From the NCBI GenBank assembly GCA_030789695.1, contig CM061142.1, positions 142,199,637 through 142,263,636 of the forward strand: DNA of 64,000 bases, written 5' to 3'. This stretch comes from Scilla litardierei (lineage: Eukaryota > Streptophyta > Magnoliopsida > Asparagales > Asparagaceae). Shown here piece after piece: positions 54,269 to 64,000 of the stretch. A program made the translations under genes and the position numbers. Position 1 is the stretch's first letter. Every line of letters starts with the position of its first letter. Under the pieces are notes generated by a model, which saw only the letters and a list, made by a program, of their open reading frames with translations, made no database searches and was not told where the DNA came from.

Positions 54269-55358
54269 ATGGCTGGAAGGCGACAGATCCGAGCTGGTGG
54301 TGGGGCCAATCGTGTTGAGGTACCGGATAGAGAGCCCACCAGTGCTGAGATCATGAGGATGATGCATCAGATGATGCAGGTGCAGCAGGGGATGCTTCAG
54401 AATACCCAGAATCCCCCTCGCTTCGAGCCAGGAGCGAAGCAGTTTCGGGAGCTGGGCCCGACTTACTTTGACGGATCTGAAGGACCGTTGGCTGCAGAGG
54501 AGTGGATCAGAACCACCGAGGATAATCTGAAGATGTCGAAGATCAACCCGGTTGGATGGGTTGAGCTGGTGAAGAAGCAGCTCAGTGATAATGCCCGCAA
54601 CTGGTGGGATACAGAGGAGGAGCTGTTGGTGTGCCCTATCCCTTGGGCTACTTTCAAGTCCAGGTTTGATGATGAGTACTTTCCGAAGGCTGCCAGGAGG
54701 GAGATGTTGCAGCGATTCATTGAGCTGAAGCAGGGAAATCTGACAGTGGACCAGTACCATCAGGAATTCACCAGGCTGAGTCGCTTTGCACCGAAGATGG
54801 TGGAGGATGCTGAGGAGAAGGCTCAGAGGTTTCTGCAGGGTCTTTCCCTAGACTTGCAGAGCCTGATGTCTTCATCAGATCTGGAGGCATATCAGAAGTT
54901 ATTGGTAGCTACACGGAGGCAGGAGAGGATTGCAAGGCAGAAGGGAGGACAGACATCAGGAGTTGGGAAGAGGCATGTGGAGCAGATCAGAGGAGTGGTT
55001 AGGCCTGGGTTCAAGCCTAATCAGCCAGTGCAGTTTAAGAGGCCAGGTGGGCCTACTCAGAAGACTTGCCATTTCTGTGGCAAGACCGGGCATGTCAAGG
55101 AGCAGTGTAGGAGGATGTTGGGACAGTGTATGATTTATGGAGATCCTACTCATGCTATGAAGGAGTGCCCGAAGTCGAAGCAGCCTTGGAGGGAACCAGT
55201 TGTAGCACAGCCATTGCAGCAGAGAGCACATATACCTGCAGGTGGTGGAGCAGCCCTCGTTCTGCAGAGGCAGGCTTTTCAGCAGGCCATGCAGCCGAGG
55301 AGGCAGGCTTTTTTGATGATGGCAGCGGAGAGCGAGGCTATGGATGAGGTTATCGCAG
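54269..55358 (+). CDS. gag: Chromovirus Gag
   Basis: The frame is open from the ATG at 54269 to a stop at 55390. The part before the candidate intron is 363 codons and one base. Gag core: FDGSEGPLAAEEWIRTTEDN, WVELVKKQLSDNARNWW, FKSRFDDEYFPKAARREMLQ, LKQGNLTVDQYHQEFTRLS. CCHC knuckle CHFCGKTGHVKEQC near residues 270-283, with a degenerate second one. Forms the particle capsid. The ten residues read into the candidate intron (55359-55390) look unlike protease leaders. Confidence 0.9.
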
Positions 55359-55473
55359 GTAACTCTCGATCTAGTTGTTTCCTTCCTTAGTTAGTTTTGC
55401 TTATTAGATTATGTTGGTTGCTTGCATATGATTGTTTGTTAGAATAGGGTTTGATTGTTAGACTGTTTGTTAG
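55359..55473 (+). other. Candidate intron between gag and protease
   Basis: Starts GTAACTC, ends TTTGTTAG, 115 bp, T-rich. Removing it joins codon 364 of Gag in phase (G plus GT) to a frame reading VILVCTFPARVLFDSGAS, the expected protease lead-in and D-S-G active site. Left in, Gag ends at the TAG 32 bases into the intron. One nonsense codon (TAG 55557) lies downstream. Confidence 0.55.
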
Positions 55474-57280
55474 GTGTGATTTTGGTTTGCACGTTTCCTG
55501 CACGAGTCCTCTTTGACTCTGGTGCATCGATGTGCATTATTTCTCAGAGCTTCGTGTAGAAGCATTCCTTGACGACATCCCCTCTTCCTAAGAGTTGGAA
55601 CATCGTTACAGGAAATGGCATAATCTCGGTGCATCGTGGTTGCAATTCTTGCCCTTTGGTGGTTTGTGGACATGAGCTTTACGCTGATTTTATTGTCCAC
55701 GACATCATCAACTATGATGCAGTGCTTGGGATGGATTGGCTAGCGAGTTTCTATGCCATGATCGATTGTCAGAGGAAGAAGGTGGTGTTCGAGATCCCCG
55801 GACATCCAGTGTTTGAGTTCAGTCGAGGTAGCAGTTCGCTTGGCCCTGTCAGGTTTCGGGCCAGACCGGTGGAGATTGTTGCTATGCAGATGGAGCAGAG
55901 TAGACCAGCTGTGGTGCGTGAATTCGACGATGTCTTTCCCGAGGAGATGTCTGGACTGCCACCCGATCGAGCTCTCGAGTTTTCGATCGATCTTATTCCG
56001 GGGCGCAGCCTATTTCGAAGGCGTCGTATCATATGGCTCCAGCAGAGTTGGAGGAGTTGTGTAGGCAGCTGGATGAGCTTTTCCAGAAGGGTTACATTAA
56101 TCCTAGTGTGTCTCCGTGGGGAGCACCGGTGTTGCTGGTGAAGAAGAAGGATGGTTCGCGTCGCATGTGCGTGGACTACAGGGAGCTGAATGCTGTGACC
56201 ATCAAGAATAAATACCCATTGCCTCGTATAGATGATATTTTTGATCAGCTTGGAGGTTCGAGGGTGTTCTCTAAGTTGGATCTGAGGAGTGGCTATCATC
56301 AGCTCAAGGTGAAGAAGGACGACATCACGAAGACAGCGTTCAGGACAAAGTATGGTCACTACGAGTTCGTGGTTATGCCTTTCGGTGTAACCAACACACC
56401 CGCAGTTTTTATGAACCTGATGAATCTGATCTTCTCCGAATTTCTAGACAAGTTTGGCGTTATCTTTATTGACGACATCCTGATCTACTCAAATTCAGAG
56501 GAAGAGCATTCGTTGCACTTGAGGACAGTGTTGGAGATTTTGAGGAAGCATCGTTTGTATGCTAAGTATTCCAAGTGCGAGTTTTGGCTGGATAGAGTTT
56601 CTTTTCTCGGGCATGTGGTGTCAGGCGATGGAATTTCAGTGGATCCCGAGAAGATTAAGGCTATCAGTGAGTGGCCTGTTCCACAGTTAGCGTCTGAGAT
56701 CCGGAGTTTCCTTGGGCTTGCAGGTTATTATCGGCGTTTCATTAAGGACTTTTCCCGGATTACTGAGCCGATGACTAGACTGACGCGGAAGGATGTACCA
56801 TTTGTTTGGTCTGATGATTGTGAGAGGGCTTTCGATGTTCTGAAGGATAGATTGACGACTGCCCCTGTTCTTGATGTGCCTGATTGGAGTGGAGGATTCG
56901 AGATATTTTATGATGCTTCTGGCAAGGGCCTTGGTTGTGTGTTGCATCAGCATGGGCACATGTTGCGTATGCTTCTCGTCAGCTTAAGGCTCATGAGAAG
57001 AATTACCCGACACATGATTTGGAGTTGGCTGCTGTCGTGTTTGCGCTGAAGATTTGGAGGCACTTCCTGCTGAGTGAGAAGGTGAAGATCTTCACCGATC
57101 ACAAAAGCTTGAAGTATATTTTTACTCAGAAGGAGCTCAACATGCGACAGCGTCGGTGGTTAGAGCTCATGGCAGATTATGAGATTAATTTGCAATATCA
57201 CCCTGGCAAGGTGAATGTGGTTCCGGATGCGCTGAGCAGGCTTCCAGCGGTGATGATGTTGACCTCGCAGTGGAGATAGC
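55474..57280 (+). pseudogene. pol: Chromovirus protease, RT and RNase H
   Basis: Protease active site VLFDSGASMCIIS near 55510 and the following VLGMDWLASFYAMIDCQRK near 55720. [22 protein letters not shown] at 56040, [20 protein letters not shown] at 56118, [17 protein letters not shown] at 56377, the catalytic FIDDILIYS at 56465, [20 protein letters not shown] at 56605 and [15 protein letters not shown] at 56720. RNase [16 protein letters not shown] near 56908, [20 protein letters not shown] near 57003 and [13 protein letters not shown] near 57090. Breaks: TAG 55557, about one base lost near 56010, a shift near 56950. Confidence 0.93.
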
Positions 57281-58867
57281 AGCAAGATTTTTGCGAGTCT
57301 GGTATTGAGATTCTCCTTCCTGGGGAGACTTCTTTGTTGATGAGTATGCAGATACAGTCGACGATCGTGGATAGGATCAAGGCTGGACAGGCCGGAGATG
57401 CTAAGCTGGTGAAGATTCGGGAGCAGGTGGAAGCCGGTCTACGGACTGACTTCTTGATTCATGAGGATGGTTCGTTGAGATTTGGAGCCAGGTTGTGTGT
57501 GCCAGCTGGAGATATTAGAAAGGAATTATTGGTTGAGGCACACAGTTCGCTGTATTCTGTGCATCCTGGTGGTACCAAGATGTACAAGGATCTTCGTCTG
57601 AACATTGGTGGTATGGTATGAAGAGGAGTGTGGCTCGGAGTGTAGCCAAGTGTCTGGTTTGCCAGAAGGTAAAGGCGGAGCATCAGCGTACGGCAGGGTT
57701 GCTACAACAGCTTCCGATTCCGGACTAGAAGTGGCAACACATCACTATGGATTTCGTGACTGGACTACCTCGGAGTCCGAAGCAGAATGACGTGATTTGG
57801 GTGATCGTAGACCGATTGACCAAATCCGCGCACTTTATTCCCTTCCGAGTAGGACAGTCTACTGAGACACTAGCGAGGAGATACATGGAGGTAAATTCTT
57901 TTACTCTCCATTTCTATTTCCTTTTCCTAGTTTAGATAGTGATGTAACGTGAATCGTGCAGGAGATCGTACGACTTCACGGAGTCCCCGTGAGTATCGTG
58001 TCGGACAGAGACACGAGATTCACATCTCAGTTTTGGCAGAGTCTGCAGAAGAGTCTGGGTACGAGTCTGAGTTTCAGCATGGCGTACCATCCGCAGACAG
58101 ATGGCCAGTCCGAGAGGACGATTCAGATTTTGGAAGACATGCTGAGAGCGTGCATGTTGGACTTCAAGGGATCTTGGGAGGATCATCTCCATCATGTCGA
58201 GTTTCCCTACAATAACAGCTACCATGCGAGTATTGGTATGGCGCCTTTCGCCGCCCTATATGGGAAGAAATGTCGATCGCCACTGAGCTGGGATGACATT
58301 GGAGATCGGGAGCTGTTAGGACCGGAGATGATTATGGAGGTCGTGGATGTTGTGAGGAACATCCGAGAGAAGCTAAGGATTGCACAGGACCGTTTCAAGC
58401 ATTGGGCTGATGCTAACCGGAGGCCTTTGGAGTTTCAGCCTGGAGATCATGTCTTTCTGAAGATTTCTCCGAACCGCGGAATTATCCGATTTGGGAAGAG
58501 AGGCAAGCTGAGTCCGAGGTTCATTGGGCCGTTTGATGTTCTGGAGAGAGTTGGAGCGGTGGCTTATCGCTTGGCGTTGCCACCATCGCTGGAGGGAGTT
58601 CACGACGTATTTCACGTATCTCAGTTACGTCGATACGTTAGTGATCCGTCCCATGCTATGGATTTCTCGGAGATCACGGTTCATCCGGATCTGTCTTATG
58701 ATCAGCAGCCATTTGAGATTATGGATCGTCAACAGAAGCAGCTGAGGAATAAGACCGTCGACTTGGTTCGAGTGCAGTGGCGTCATGGTTCCCCTGGGGA
58801 GTCCACCTGGGAGCGAGAGGATGACATGAGAGAGCGTTTCCCGCACCTTTTTCCGAGCAGTGCTTGA
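57281..58867 (+). pseudogene. pol: Chromovirus integrase with chromodomain-like C-terminus
   Basis: Zinc-binding HHCC: AHSSLYSVHPGGTKMYKDLR (57538) and CLVCQKVKAEHQR (about 57651, another frame). Core: MDFVTGLPRSPKQNDVIWVI (57747), [13 protein letters not shown] (about 57997), [20 protein letters not shown] (about 58085). GPY/F module [20 protein letters not shown] near 58506. The end ([20 protein letters not shown] then [12 protein letters not shown]) has the chromodomain-like pattern of chromoviruses that directs integration to chromatin. The frame is interrupted by a gap at 57891-57961, by TAG 57726 and by shifts near 57610. Confidence 0.93.
57891..57961 (+). other. Candidate intron in the integrase core
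   Basis: 71 bp, starts GTAAATTC, ends CGTGCAG, T-rich in its first half. It sits between YME (GAG 57888-57890) and [11 protein letters not shown] (57962 on), a junction where other chromovirus integrases are continuous. Removal keeps the frame (phase 0). If retained, a stop occurs at 57933. Could also be a small insertion in this copy. Confidence 0.5.
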
Positions 58868-58908
58868 TGTTGATTCCGAGGACGAAATCCTTTCTAAGGT
58901 GGGGAGGA

Positions 58909-61673
58909 TGTAACGGTCTGTTTTCGTTGTACTTTGATCGTGCACGTGTTTTTGACCGTGCACGTATTTATTTTAGACTTTGTTTGTTTGTGAACAAGTT
59001 GGTGTGATATGTCGTTGTGAACGTCTCTGAGAGTATTAAATAGTCGCACTAATTTGGAACGACATTTCTCGGGTCGTTTTCCCACGATTTAATCTTATTC
59101 GTAGAGACGTTGTGATTTTCACTTTTGGCGTGAGACGTTTCAATTTTTAGTTTCGTCGTCCGACGTCGAAATTGAGATCTGTCTTCTTAGTTTTCTTTCT
59201 TTCTTCGTCCCGATCATCTCAATATTTATTTTATAATTTTTGGAGTTTATTTGACCACTTTTACATTTTTAGCAAAGCTTTAAATAATTTTAAATACCAA
59301 GTTTTAAATTATTTTCGACACAATAAAATTTCTATTAGTTTATAATACCCCAAAATATTTTTGAGCCAAATCATAGCTCATTTGGGCCGCACCCTAGCCT
59401 TGTGTGGGTTAGAGAGGGTGAGATTTGATTTTTAATTAATTTTAAAATCCTAATCCTATTAGATTTAGCCCTAGACCAAGTCAACCCCTCCCTACTATAT
59501 AAACAACCCCTAGGAAGACTCATTTTCATAAGAAACCAAACCCTAGCCGTCACAAAACCCTCAAATCTCGCTTGCGACGTTCGTCGCAACTTTGTTCAGC
59601 CGTCGCATGTGTCTGACCAAGGAAATCCTTTGATTTCCGTCGGTCTGACCGAGAGATCCGCCCGCAGCCTCCGCTGCACCGTCGCTCCGCATCGCTCCGT
59701 GTCTGACCGATAGGCCCCAAGCGCCTGACCGGTTGCCCGCTCCGCATCCCGCATCGCCCCGCATCCGCTACAGCCCAAGCGCTTGACCGACCCGCCCCAT
59801 CGGTCTGACCGAAGGCCGCTCCGCATCGCCGCTCTGCTGCAACGTTGCAACGTTGCATCCCCCACCCAAGCGCCCGATCGACGGCTTCTTCCGCATCGCC
59901 CCGTGTCCGACCGAGAGACCCCGCTCCGCATCGCACCCCGCAGCACTGTACAGCCGCCCGTCGTGTCTGACCGAGCCGATTCCTCGCAGCGGCTAGTGTC
60001 TGACCGAGCGACGTTCGTCGCAACGTTGCAACTTTCGCAACGCTTGCCACCGTGGGCCCCCCAAGTTCTCCAGTGGTGTTGTGGGTCCCCCATTGGCCCC
60101 TAACACTACTGTGGGTCCCACCTAGGTGCTTGCTCTTCGAGGATTTGCCGTCTACGACGTTGCAATACGTCGTAGGCCGTCGTCGCACTTTCTAGCTTTG
60201 GATTCTTGAGTTGGCACTCCAGTTGCTGCCCAGATTATTCCAGCGAGGAACCTATTTTGGAATATGGATTTGGAGCGCGATCTTTTATTCCACCCCTGGC
60301 ATCGCTACCCGACGCCAGTGTAGCTTTCGCGTCGTGTTGAGGTAACGATCTGCACGCTCAGGACCCCAACCTCAGCCTGATAATCAAGACTAAAAAACGA
60401 TGTTTTTAAAGTGTTTTAAGTGTTTTAAATTCACTAATCAAAGATTAATAAAATGGATGTAGGCCGGTGGACTTGTGCACGTAGGTAGAATTGGACTTTG
60501 GACTCTTGGACGTGTTTTCAGACGTGTGACTTGTAGGCAAGTGAAACTTGCCAAACTTTGCTTAGGGCCATGTCTTAGGCCACTTTCTTGTTTTTAGCGT
60601 AAAAGAGACTAGACAGTGAAATGATAGCTGTCTAGACGCAACTTTAAGATCTAGCTTGACAACGAAGCTAGATCTGTCACCCTGCCATGTCATTCATGCA
60701 TTGATATCTGTCATGTTTAAATTCCTTATCTGTACGCACTTAAACTGTTAACTACCATGCATTGCATCTTACATGTCATCCCAGTTGAATGTTGCATTCG
60801 TAGCACACGCTACACTACTTGTACATCCTTGTTCAGGCTAGGTGCACCCCTTTGCCATCATGATAAAACACTTCCTGGCTCGTGATCCAGAAGATGGGCA
60901 CCAGTCCATATACACGTGGAGGGGTAGGGATAAGCGATCACTTGAGCTTAGGAGTTGGCCCGCGCAGCCACTCTAGCCAAAAGGCGTAGCACGACGTGCT
61001 TACTAGACTTGTCTTTGTACTTGTGCTTGTTCATGTAAAACTTGTCATCCATGCCATGCCATGCTCGTACTTTACTTTACTTTACATGTTGCACTTATAA
61101 CTGCCATGTCATTGCATCATGCTAGAACTGCTAGGTTGTTCACTTTACTATCAGTTTCCTTGCACAAGTCTCTTGTAAACTTGCTGACATGTGCCCCTTG
61201 CTCTTTTGGGTGTCACATGTTAGACCCTGAGCCAGAGACCGTAGCTGAGGACGAGGTGTTTGCTGACGCTGAGCCGGAGCCTACGTTTGACGAGGAGTTG
61301 GTGGACACCGGAGACCAGTCTTAGAGACTGATTGAGTTGTTTTTGCTTTAGGTTGATGTTATGTTGTCGGTGCGTAACACCATTACTTTGCTTTTGTACT
61401 TTGTACTTTTGTTGGCCATGCTGGGGCCTCTTTTTAGACTCTTTTCTTTTAGCCTGGTGGCTTTTCTGCGATGTTGGAGTTTATTATTATGGATGTTCTG
61501 AGATATCTCTTTTGTCTCTTTTCCTTATTTATTATCTTTGTTTCATTTCGCGTTGCAAGGACCTGCCATATAGTGTTGTTTGATGCTTATCGGACTTGCA
61601 GCTTTGTAGCTTCAAGTCTGAGCAGACCTTCTCACGCTTCGCCTCCACGCTTTTTGGGAAGCGGGTCGTGACA
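58909..61673 (+). repeat. 3' LTR of the chromovirus
   Basis: 2765 bp, near-identical to 51349-54122. TATA box at 59496-59503. An 8-bp deletion near 60988 relative to the 5' LTR. Followed directly by the GCTAT duplication and the resumed Athila-type gag. Confidence 0.95.
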
Positions 61674-61678
61674 GCTAT

Positions 61679-62962
61679 CGTCTTGAGGAGAGGAACACAA
61701 ATCCCCACAATAGTGCCCCCCAAGGAACCGAAAGCACCATTGGTCGTTGAACGACCAATTGAAAAACTGAATGATGACGGTGCTTCGTCGCCAAAGCCAA
61801 CTACTCCGGAGGGAGTCCATGAAGAGGAGAAGAAAAAGGATGAGGAAGGGAGCCTAAGAGTATTCAAGCCCGTTGTGCCTTTCCCACAACGGCTAGCCCA
61901 AGCCAAAATAGACGAGAAGTATGGCAAATTCTTTGCCATGGTAAAAGATCTGACCTTGCAAATCCCCTTCCTCGAAGCTATCGAGACGATTCCCTCCTAC
62001 GCCAAATTTCTAAAGGACTTGGTGACCAGAGGATCCAGAAAGGAGAAGGTCGTATTAACGGCGGAGTGCAGCATCCTCATTCAGCACGCAAATCTGCCCA
62101 AGCTTAAAGACCCAAGAAGTTTCTCCATCCCTTGTTCGATTGGGGATGTGCGAATCCAGAGGGCGCTCGTCGATATAGGAGCGAGCGTCAGTCTAATGCC
62201 CCTATCACTGTACAGGAGAATAGGGATGTGAAACTTGGAGCCACGGGTATGATACTTCAATTAGCCGACAGATCGGTTAAATACCCGATGGGAGTGGTAG
62301 ACGACCTCCCTGTTGATGTGAGTGGAGTGCAAGTGCCAGTGGATTTTGTGGTAATGGACATGCCAGAAGATAAGCACACCCCTATTATCCTTGGATGGCC
62401 TTTCATGGCCACTGTCGGTGTTTTGATTGACGTGAAGAATGGGAAGCTTTCCCTCAACGTCGGCAAAGAAAAAGTCGAATTTGACTTGGGGTTGTCAATG
62501 AAGCACCCAGATCCCCCGGATGATCCTAGTATCAGTATGCTGGAGAACGAAGAAGAGAGAGCTTTGGAAGCAAGCTCCTGGGAGATTCTCTCGAGAAATC
62601 CCCCCTATAGCTTAGGAGATCTTGGAGAGCAAGTTGGCTCACCAAAGAAAGAAGTTGCTGATGAGGCGGTCGCCCAATATGTGATCCCTCTCGGATTCCC
62701 AAAAGCTCCTCCTACGAGGAGAAAAGTCAAAGAGCCCATGGGGCTCATCGGAGATGAGGTCCGGATCCTTAAACGAGTGGCGGTGGACGCCAATATGAGG
62801 GAGAAGCCCCGGACCCTGTCAACAAAGGTAGAGTCGTTGAGCGAGCCTTCTTGTCGCCACCGACTACACCAAAAGCTACCAGGCCTGGAGCTGAAGCGAT
62901 GCCAGACTTTGGGAATCACCTGTATCGCCCACCTTGAACATCATCAACGGGCGTCGAGCTAA
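61679..62962 (+). pseudogene. gag: Athila-type Gag C-terminus and protease
   Basis: Resumes where 51343 broke off: LRRGTQIPTIVPPKEPKAPL, the conserved VVPFPQRLAQAKIDEKYGKF, then protease ALVDIGASVSLMPLSLYRRI near 62160 (Asp-Ile-Gly-Ala). A stop and shift at about 62229, then LQLADRSVKYPMGVVDDLP and IILGWPFM in another frame to 62962. The Gly-Arg-Pro of the inner copy is Gly-Trp-Pro here. No RT follows; the joint to noncoding DNA matches that after 32578 in the inner copy. Confidence 0.9.
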
Positions 62963-63134
62963 CGACGTTAAACAAAAGCGCTTCATGGGAGGCAACCCAA
63001 GCTCTAAACCTTAGTTTCCACTTTTTAGGACTATTTTTAACCTTATTTTGTCTATTTTAATAAATAAATCCAGCCGCAAGAACTTCCGTTGAGGGACTTA
63101 GGCCATTTGTGGACTTTTGCAGAAAACAAGGCCC

Positions 63135-63480
63135 CAACCGATCAGTTGATAACTCACCCGATCGGTTGGGATGTATCAGCTACTGGCCGTATCAGTCACT
63201 CAATGAACCGATCGGGTGAAGGCATGCGAGACCGGTTGGCAGACCGGGTGAACTGGGCTGAAGTCTCGGGAATTTTTGGGAAATGATCAACTGATCGGTT
63301 GATACGCAGCGCGATCGGGTGACAGACCGGGTGAGCTGTACCAAACCCTCGGGAAAATTTGTGGAGCGGCCAACCAATCGGGTGAGTTATCAACCGACCG
63401 GTTCACCTGTAGCGTCTCTTCAGCTGAAAATCTCGACCTAATAGTCAACCGATCGGGTGACAACTCACCCGATCGGTTCG
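63135..63480 (+). repeat. CCGATCGG palindromic word array (internal)
   Basis: About 11 copies or variants of AACCGATCGG(G/T)TGA in 345 bp, starting AACCGATCAGTTGATAACTC at 63135. Same place as 32037-32384 in the other copy, between the protease end and the second ORF. Confidence 0.9.
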
Positions 63481-63500
63481 ACTTAAACCCTATAAATAAA
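63447..63500 (+). promoter_or_regulatory. Internal hairpin plus TATA box
   Basis: Perfect inverted repeat 63447-63478: AACCGATCGGGTGA, loop CAAC, TCACCCGATCGGTT. Then 11 bp, then CTATAAATAAA (C at 63490). The ATG of the second ORF is about 460 bp further on. Confidence 0.85.
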
Positions 63501-63634
63501 CCCACCCCCCCCGTTCGTTTTCTCGCCCGATCTCGAAAAATTTACCGTCGTTCCGTCTCCTCCGCTCTCCCAACAGCCGGAAAACTTCTCCCACGACCTC
63601 CACTCCCCCTCTAGCCTCTCATCCACCTACCCCT

Positions 63635-63639
<5 letters not shown>

Positions 63640-63684
<45 letters not shown>

Positions 63685-63699
63685 TCTCCCCCCCCCCCC
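63640..63699 (+). repeat. CT microsatellite and poly-C run
   Basis: About 24 CT units with one A interruption (63640-63687) followed by 12 C (63688-63699), in the leader between the internal TATA box and the second ORF. Confidence 0.9.
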
Positions 63700-63953
63700 T
63701 ATTTCGCTTTCTCAAGCCCTAATCCCCCCATTTTTGGATTTTTCGCTGAAGAGAAGTGCAGCGGCTCCACACTCTGTCCGATTGCACGGTATTGAGGTCA
63801 ATTTCAAGCAAGGAACTCCAACCTCTGCTGGGTAACTTCGCTCCACTCTTCAAATTTTACTTTTTACCCTAGAATTTCTACTTGCTTGATTGTTTGTGTG
63901 TGCGTACTTTTATCATATTCTACACTCATTTGCATCACACTCACGCACCCACT

Positions 63954-64000
63954 ATGGCCCGGGAACGAGATAAGGGGAAGGGTATCCTGCGGGAGGAGGA
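63954..64000 (+). CDS. Start of second ORF, cut by the window end
   Basis: The ATG at 63954 opens MARERDKGKGILREE, still open at the window end. Position matches the second ORF of the inner copy (31583), but the first 15 residues are unlike that copy's MPSRRVKPTD. Basic, hydrophilic start. Too short to assign. Confidence 0.45.
   Translation, partial: MARERDKGKGILREE

Larger units (their letters stand above)
51349..61673 (+). mobile_element. Chromovirus (Tekay/Del-like Ty3/gypsy)
   Basis: LTRs 51349-54122 and 58909-61673 (2774 and 2765 bp), perfect 5-bp duplication GCTAT (51344-51348 and 61674-61678). Order: LTR, long tRNA-complementary region, gag, protease, RT, RNase H, integrase with chromodomain-like end, PPT AAGGTGGGGAGGA (58896-58908), LTR. 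Domain order PR-RT-RH-INT and the C-terminal motif define a chromovirus. A few frameshifts and stops (55557, about 56010, about 56950, about 57270, about 57610, 57726) make it inactive. Two gaps in the coding frame look like introns. Confidence 0.95.
48069..64000 (+). mobile_element. Athila-type gag/protease element, plus strand, split by a chromovirus
   Basis: Same family as 27931-37083, opposite strand. LTR 48069-49660, Asp-tRNA primer site, gag 49866-51343, protease from 61679, joint ACGACGTTAAACAAAAGCGC then TTCATGGGAGGCAACCCAAG at 62963-63002, internal palindromic array, TATA box and the start of a second ORF at 63954. The 3' part lies beyond the window. The chromovirus 51349-61673 is inserted in gag. 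No RT or integrase of its own, as in the other copy. Confidence 0.92.

Noticed and set aside
59550..60188. Minus-strand ORF of 212 codons (also 51991-52533)
   Set aside because: Lies in the GC-rich R/U5 of the chromovirus LTR, antisense to transcription; the peptide is a by-product of the GTCTGACCGA and CGCTCCGCATCGCC words, and its length differs between the two LTRs.

Overview
The window looks like intergenic, repeat-dense nuclear DNA of a flowering plant. I found no host gene. Nearly every coding stretch is gag or pol of an LTR retrotransposon (Ty1/copia and Ty3/gypsy), mostly broken by stops and frameshifts. A MITE, a CACTA end and minisatellites fill much of the rest. The species cannot be named from this; the mix of Sirevirus-type copia, Athila-type gypsy and a chromovirus fits a large, TE-rich angiosperm genome.

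Layout. (1) 1-1883: a minisatellite of about 55-bp units. (2) 2164-3758 and 12046-12550: a minus-strand gypsy relic (gag, primer site, LTR) split by a minus-strand, gag-only Sirevirus-like element at 3759-11993, which itself holds a truncated Sirevirus LTR at 6165-7662. (3) 12560-23930: truncated relics. These are an Athila-like LTR piece, a Tork-like copia, a Reina-like gypsy interrupted by a 1.1-kb Tourist/Harbinger-type MITE, a Sirevirus 3' end, and a copia RT/RNase H tail. (4) 24137-47468: a probable chromovirus-type solo LTR split by a Sirevirus at 24849-45443 (target duplication GGGTT). The env-like ORF of that Sirevirus is split by an Athila-type gag/protease-only element at 27931-37083 (target duplication GAACT). 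(5) 47498-48068: a CACTA left end. (6) 48069 to beyond the window: a second Athila-type gag/protease element on the plus strand, split inside gag by a chromovirus at 51349-61673 (target duplication GCTAT).

The most unusual structure is in the promoters. Several unrelated families carry arrays of a short self-complementary word, a different word in each family: CAGTCGACTG, AACCGATCGGTT, CAGACGTCTGG, and CACGGCCGTG-like. In the two Athila-type copies the array occurs twice, once in the LTR and once in the interior, upstream of a second ORF. In all five such promoters in the window the array ends in a 32-bp hairpin (14-bp arm, 4-nt loop, 14-bp arm) placed 11 or 12 bp before a CTATA box. This suggests a modular promoter, with an internal one serving the second ORF. 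The chromovirus has two candidate in-frame introns, one placed so that splicing would switch Gag to Gag-Pol, and an unusually long tRNA-complementary primer region.
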